Assembly: GCA_016126025.1 (NCBI GenBank)
Contig: JAEFDA010000117.1
Location: 1 to 8,278 of the forward strand
Direction of reading: 5' to 3'
DNA from: Nitrososphaerota archaeon
GTDB taxonomy: Archaea > Thermoproteota > Nitrososphaeria > Nitrososphaerales > Nitrosopumilaceae
Length of the DNA: 8,278 nucleotides
Within the stretch, counting starts at the first letter, position 1; each line of letters starts with the position of its first letter. The notes beneath the pieces were generated by a model. The model did no database searches. It was not told the origin of the DNA and worked only from the letters and a program-made list of their open reading frames with translations. The position numbers were made by a program, and so were the translations under genes. Positions 5,854 to 8,278 of the stretch are shown one piece after another.

Positions 5854-6039
5854 TCACAAACGCCCGTCGCTCTTTATTACGCGGACATGCGGTATGTCGT
5901 CGCCCACCCCATCCAGCCATTCCACATAATCTCCCTCTTGTATGTGGAGTCGGTCTGCAACTTCTGGCGGGATGGTGACTTGTAGGTGTGTGTCCGTATG
6001 TCGCCGTACCGGCACGGCAGTTTCCACAAAATCATTCAT
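5854..6039 (-). CDS. Stand-alone AbrB/SpoVT-type swapped-hairpin protein (MazE N-domain-like)
   Basis: The 61-aa product is almost entirely an AbrB/SpoVT domain. The residues VETAVPVRRHTDTHLQVTIPPEVADRLHIQEGDYVEWLD span positions 5-43 and carry the hallmark VTIPPEVADRLHI-EGDYVE. Such domains form swapped-hairpin dimers that bind DNA and are the N-terminal half of MazE antitoxins and of many archaeal regulators. It stops soon after the domain, so the C-terminal toxin-binding tail of a normal MazE is missing. The ATG at 6039 begins just before the domain; a longer frame upstream adds unrelated residues. Only a weak TATA-like GTTATGG is seen about 28 bases upstream. No toxin gene follows. TGTGTGATGG repeats lie on both sides and could be its operators. 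Confidence 0.72.
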   Translation of the reverse strand: MNDFVETAVPVRRHTDTHLQVTIPPEVADRLHIQEGDYVEWLDGVGDDIPHVRVIKSDGRL

Positions 6040-6200
6040 GCCGTCCCCCCCACACGGGTAACCATAACGGACACCACACAGTCGTAGCTGCCCGGCAGGC
6101 TCCCATGCAACCTCTTTGGTATGGTCAGCACGCTGGCCAGCTCGCCCATGATATCGGTTTCTTTGTTTCAATCATCGCTATATCTCATATAGTCACCTAT

Positions 6201-6285
6201 GTAACTGTTCAAAGTCTGTGTGATGGTATGTGGTGTTCATTCTGTGTGATGATGTTCAACGCGTGTAATGGGTGTCAAGTGGGTG
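6201..6285. repeat. Imperfect tandem array of TGTGTGATGG/TGTTCAA-type units
   Basis: Units begin at about 6199, 6217, 6243 and 6264. Each has TGTGTGATG or a variant (TGTAACT, TGTAATGG) followed by GTTCAA, GTTCATT or GTCAAG. The best unit, 6217-6237, is repeated at 5766-5786 on the other side of the AbrB gene. An AT-rich patch with TATATCTCATATAG lies just left (6179-6192). Regulatory binding sites are one reading; decayed element ends are another. Confidence 0.55.
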
Positions 6286-6302
6286 AGTCAGATCCACCTA
6301 CA

Positions 6303-6459
6303 TTAGACGTATATGTTGTAACCGGCCCGCACTTCCACGGGGAGGTCGTTGGCGGCCAGGTACGACTTGATGGCCGAGGCGCGCCAGGACGGCCGCCGGA
6401 GAGAGCCCCGAGGCGGCCGAGTAGGACATGTACTGGCGGATCACCAGCCGGGCGGCCGC
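6303..6459 (-). pseudogene. Unidentified gene fragment, one frameshift
   Basis: Reading the minus strand, one frame gives LVIRQYMSYSAASGLSPAAV from 6459. After a shift near 6380 another gives SAIKSYLAANDLPVEVRAGY, continuing to a TAA at 6303-6305. Both pieces use mostly G/C-ending codons and look like helical protein, unlike most shadow frames nearby. A stop at 6460-6462 blocks extension upstream. The plus strand in the adjoining 6428-6560 also has a protein-like frame (FHFERFVDKSEWDESPALW), so strand and origin are uncertain. I recognise no family. Confidence 0.3.
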
Positions 6460-6618
6460 CTACGTCAGGTCGCCGTTCCACTTCGAGAGATTCGTCGACA
6501 AGTCGGAGTGGGACGAAAGCCCGGCGCTCTGGATGGCGGCCGAGCGCGGCCTGATTTGTGCCCGGCCACGGCGGGTTCGGTTGCGTTTGGATTTGACGTA
6601 TGAGTTTCGAAAAACTAC

Positions 6619-6777
6619 CTAAGCTTCCAACAGAGAATTGATGTCGTTTATTGCCGCCGTGAGTGTTGTTATCCGTTCTGCCGCATTCTTGTAATCCTCA
6701 TTTGCCTTCTCCAATTCATTCTCCAAACTTTCACGCATTTCCTCCAAGACGGACTTTTGGTCATCGTTCAATACCAC
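6619..6777 (-). CDS. Small acidic coiled-coil protein
   Basis: A 52-aa product from a GTG at 6777. It is nearly all charged helix: LNDDQKSVLEEMRESLENEL, then EKANEDYKNAAERITTLTAA, ending INDINSLLEA, with heptad-like spacing of Leu and Ile. A TATA-like box about 26 bases upstream fits a leaderless start at this GTG; the frame runs on upstream to 6996 but that part is Pro/Arg-rich and resembles a shadow of the opposing ORF. Base composition is clearly more AT-rich than its neighbours, suggesting separate origin. No family recognised. It might be a small structural or partner protein. Confidence 0.5.
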   Translation of the reverse strand: MVLNDDQKSVLEEMRESLENELEKANEDYKNAAERITTLTAAINDINSLLEA

Positions 6778-6796
6778 AAAAATTACCCCGACACCA

Positions 6797-6808
6797 TGTT
6801 TATTAAAG
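6797..6808. promoter_or_regulatory. Two-way TATA box between divergent small ORFs
   Basis: The plus strand reads TTTATTAAAG and the minus strand CTTTAATAAA at 6799-6808. The centre is about 26 bases from the ATG at 6829 on the right and about 26 bases from the GTG at 6777 on the left. Both distances are typical for leaderless archaeal genes, so one box could serve both. Confidence 0.45.
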
Positions 6809-6828
6809 CACTGCGCGTATGCTATGCC

Positions 6829-6936
6829 ATGGGAACAATCGAGAATCTGCGCGAGTACGAGCGGAAGCTTGAGGAGAGCGGCTGCCATGAAGGTGCCGAG
6901 ATCGCCCGCAGGGTCATCCGGGCGCTGGAAACCTGA
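6829..6936 (+). CDS. Very small helical protein (35 aa)
   Basis: The product MGTIENLREYERKLEESGCH continues EGAEIARRVIRALET and ends at TGA 6934-6936. Codons are strongly G/C-ending and the sequence is amphipathic helix, which is unlike random frames. I chose ATG 6829 because it lies about 26 bases from a TATA-like box; an in-frame ATG at 6796 would add 11 residues of weaker codon use. It may be a complete small protein or a fragment. No family recognised. Confidence 0.42.
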   Translation: MGTIENLREYERKLEESGCHEGAEIARRVIRALET

Positions 6937-6989
6937 TGTCCGGTCCGTAAGAGCTTGTAGAACGGATCGCCGTGGTTGGAGGTGGAATC

Positions 6990-7097
6990 GTGGCATCCGG
7001 AGACGACATCAAGGCGGTCTATGAGGAATGCAAAACCAAGCATCCGAAGGATATTCCACTCATCACGAAGATACCCAAAGAAACCGTAATGCTGTAG
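6990..7097 (+). CDS. Very small protein with strong Shine-Dalgarno (35 aa)
   Basis: GTG at 6990 is preceded by GGAGGTG (6978-6984) with five bases between, one of the few clear ribosome-binding sites in the window. The product begins MASGDDIKAVYEECKTKHPK and continues DIPLITKIPKETVML. The Shine-Dalgarno suggests it is an internal gene of a transcript starting at the 6829 ORF, 53 bases upstream. It may be intact or the truncated start of a longer gene: the sequence after the stop changes character. No family recognised. Confidence 0.42.
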   Translation: MASGDDIKAVYEECKTKHPKDIPLITKIPKETVML

Positions 7098-7462
7098 TTC
7101 AAAATGTATCGGGGACATGTCCTGCGCCTAGTCGACGATCGGCTAAGATTCCACCGGTGAAGAGATCCGCGACTTTTCCGACCCGGGCCGCGGAAGCGGC
7201 GCGCCTTGCCGCGCTACCCGTAGAAGGCGTTGGCGAACCCGCCGGAGCCGTCCGGGACGTAGAATTCGCCGGCCGTCGGCGGCTACCCGCCCTGCGGGAT
7301 GCCCCGGCGCCGCTGGGCGCGCATCGACCGCGGATCCGGGAGCCGCGCTAGGATCGCCAAAAAGAGATCCGGCGCCTCCCCGGCCAGCGGGCCGCTCCGC
7401 CCCCGGCCGTCGGAGCCAGCGTTCGGATCAGGGCCTAGGCGGCCCCGGCTGAAAGATGTCGG
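7098..7462. other. GC-rich region with possible decayed gene fragment, right end of segment 1
   Basis: On the minus strand 7324 down to 7214 reads MRAQRRRGIPQGG, an in-frame TAG (7283-7285), then PPTAGEFYVPDGSGGFANAF and a TAG at 7214. The last part looks like a real Gly-rich C-terminus, so this may be a broken gene. No promoter or family is evident. Just before the repeat, CCGGCTG and TGTCGG (7446-7462) also resemble the tRNA variable-arm region, so tRNA similarity may extend left with gaps. Confidence 0.28.
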
Positions 7463-7655
7463 ATCCCCCTAGACCCGCCTACCTAGTGGTGCGAGCCAAG
7501 ACGCGCTGGCGGGGTTGTCTCATCTGTATTTTCACTATCATGTAGGGCGTATTTGGCAACGGCGCTCACCGGCCAAACCATCAGTAGCCTTCCTGCTCCA
7601 GAATGGCACGAACTTTCCCTGATGCTTCATCAACAATCCGGCGCGCAGCACGGCA
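7463..7655. repeat. Long direct repeat, right copy (tRNA 3' end fragment; att-like junction)
   Basis: Matches 4712-4897. It begins ATCCCCCTAGACCCGCC, the 3' end of tRNA-Lys without the rest of the tRNA, and runs through the same downstream DNA into the 3' end of the intact mazF. This is the form expected at the far end of an element integrated in a tRNA gene. Confidence 0.88.
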
Positions 7656-7940
7656 TGCAAACTCAGCGCGTCTGGCGCGCCAGTCCAAACTCTTGATTTG
7701 GTCAGCCAAAATCACGCCCTTGATGGTTCCCGTGTCCGGAAGGACTACCTCAAACGGATAGCCCTTGATCATAGACGTAATAGGACAGAAGAGCGCCAAT
7801 CCACTCTTCCTGTTGTACGTGCCCGGGCTCAATACTATGGCGGGCCGTCTACTGGCTTGCTCGTGTCCAGCATGTGGAGTAAAACTGATCCAAACTATGT
7901 CGCCCTTTTCCGGCACGTAACTTGCATCGCCAGCTACCAT
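7581..7940 (-). CDS. mazF: MazF/PemK-family toxin, mRNA endoribonuclease
   Basis: The 119-aa product is a full-length MazF-fold protein (family about 110-120 aa). The opening YVPEKGDIVWISFTPHAGHE, the RRPAIVLS strand (Arg31/Arg32) and PITSMIKGYPFEV with Thr55 match the conserved core. The Arg and Thr correspond to the catalytic residues of MazF RNases. GVILADQIKSLDWRARRAEF completes the signature, followed by a C-terminal helix. MazF dimers cut single-stranded mRNA at short motifs when not bound by MazE. The ATG overlaps the end of the antitoxin gene by 7 bases (ATGGTAG), so translation is coupled and antitoxin is made first. The 3' end lies inside the tRNA-associated direct repeat. No frame damage or missing core residue is visible. 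Confidence 0.93.
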   Translation of the reverse strand: MVAGDASYVPEKGDIVWISFTPHAGHEQASRRPAIVLSPGTYNRKSGLALFCPITSMIKGYPFEVVLPDTGTIKGVILADQIKSLDWRARRAEFACRAARRIVDEASGKVRAILEQEGY

Positions 7941-8101
7941 TCTTCCTTGCCTTGAGCCGGACCCGTCTCGTGCTCGGGATGGCGGTTGGCTTGATCTACC
8001 CGGGATAGCATGTCTGCCAAGTCGTACCTATGTGTTTCAGTGTGGTCCGTATCGTCGGGTCCTCGTGACTTTGGATCCTTGCCGCTGACATGTTTCATCA
8101 T
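7934..8101 (-). CDS. mazE: MazE-type antitoxin reduced to its toxin-binding tail
   Basis: A 55-aa product directly upstream of mazF, overlapping it by 7 bases. Residues 25-55 read RYDLADMLSRVDQANRHPEH then ETGPAQGKEEW. This is the MazE C-terminus (LLARI-NRHEE-GP-GKEVW pattern), the extended segment that wraps around MazF and blocks its active site. The first 24 residues (KHVSGKDPKSRGPDDTDHTE) are polar and probably disordered. The AbrB/SpoVT DNA-binding domain that normally precedes the tail is absent, and the in-frame sequence upstream (to a TAG near 8160) does not encode one. A TATA box about 28 bases before the ATG shows this short form is the transcribed gene, not a cut-off copy. Autoregulation would need another DNA-binding protein. 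Two ATGs lie in tandem; I chose the first. Confidence 0.85.
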   Translation of the reverse strand: MMKHVSGKDPKSRGPDDTDHTETHRYDLADMLSRVDQANRHPEHETGPAQGKEEW

Positions 8102-8125
8102 AACGTCTCCAGTACCGTCTGTCTG

Positions 8126-8133
8126 TATATAAA
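8126..8133 (-). promoter_or_regulatory. TATA box of the mazEF operon
   Basis: The minus strand reads TTTATATA, centred about 28 bases upstream of the antitoxin ATG at 8101. This is a strong archaeal TATA box and implies a leaderless transcript. Confidence 0.75.
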
Positions 8134-8209
8134 CATCGCAGAATAGTAGTGCAAGCTAGCTACGGTGCCTAGTCGTCGGCTATGGGTCCTACGCCGTCAC
8201 GCTCGGGCT

Positions 8210-8222
8210 CCCCTAGACCCGC
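8210..8222. repeat. Third copy of the tRNA-Lys 3' end (short)
   Basis: CCCCTAGACCCGC is identical to the last bases of the tRNA at 4715-4727 and to the 7463 copy, in the same orientation. It lies just upstream of the mazEF promoter and closes the roughly 0.75-kb mazEF segment. At 13 bases chance is possible, but the position and orientation fit an att-type junction. Confidence 0.6.
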
Positions 8223-8278
8223 TCTCACAGTGGGTTCGGGTTCCCCCGCTCCAGTACTACCCTGCCGTTTGGCAGCGT

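Noticed and set aside
5766..6285. CRISPR array
   Set aside because: Repeats are degenerate, short and unevenly spaced, with no constant spacers and no cas genes nearby.
5782..6554. Plus-strand ORFs of 67 and 188 aa over and beyond the AbrB gene
   Set aside because: Their first parts are antisense to the AbrB domain and the rest runs through the repeat array and GC-rich fragments. No promoter or family support.
6619..6996. 125-aa version of the coiled-coil protein
   Set aside because: The upstream 70 residues overlap the opposing 35-aa ORF and have shadow-like Pro/Arg composition; a TATA box fits the internal GTG.
8223..8278. A second tRNA gene after the third tRNA 3' end
   Set aside because: GGGTTCGGGTTCCCCC looks a little like a T arm, but no cloverleaf can be built before the window ends.

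Overview
The window suggests a GC-rich archaeon. Short AT-rich TATA-like boxes lie about 25-28 nt upstream of several starts, so many transcripts look leaderless. The tRNA gene has an archaeal TATA promoter, and proteins use GC-ending codons together with AGG/AGA Arg and ATA Ile. The gene set (stand-alone RAM domain, TrxB, SRPBCC, MazEF, AbrB) and base composition fit a GC-rich thaumarchaeon such as Cenarchaeum symbiosum. The lineage is inferred, not proven.

Left part (1-2660), ordinary chromosomal genes: the possible tail of a Pro-rich repeat protein (2-355), an SRPBCC-fold protein with an apparent ribbon-helix-helix tail (413-1027), a spacer ending in a terminator-like hairpin, then a convergent minus-strand operon of a 76-aa RAM-domain protein and a thioredoxin-reductase-like flavoprotein (2659 down to 1448). 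The reductase lacks the usual NADPH motif.

Middle part (2660-4650): a zinc metallopeptidase gene of ArdC/MPTase type, translationally coupled (ATGA) to a 67-aa Ala/Pro-rich repeat protein. The pair is bracketed by two diverged copies of a roughly 120-150 bp palindrome-bearing dispersed repeat.

Right part (4653-8278): a genomic island at tRNA-Lys(CTT). The intact tRNA is followed by two further copies of its 3' end (7463 and 8210), so two tandem segments lie between tRNA 3' ends. Segment 1 (about 2.75 kb) holds a mazF tail remnant, a multiply frameshifted IS4/IS5-type transposase, a stand-alone AbrB protein flanked by TGTGTGATGG repeats, gene fragments and three very small ORFs. Two of these appear to share one TATA box. 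Segment 2 (about 0.75 kb) holds an intact mazEF-like pair with its own promoter. Its antitoxin keeps only the MazF-binding tail and has no DNA-binding domain. The most notable points are this nested tRNA-bounded toxin-antitoxin island and the possible division of MazE into separate DNA-binding and toxin-binding proteins.
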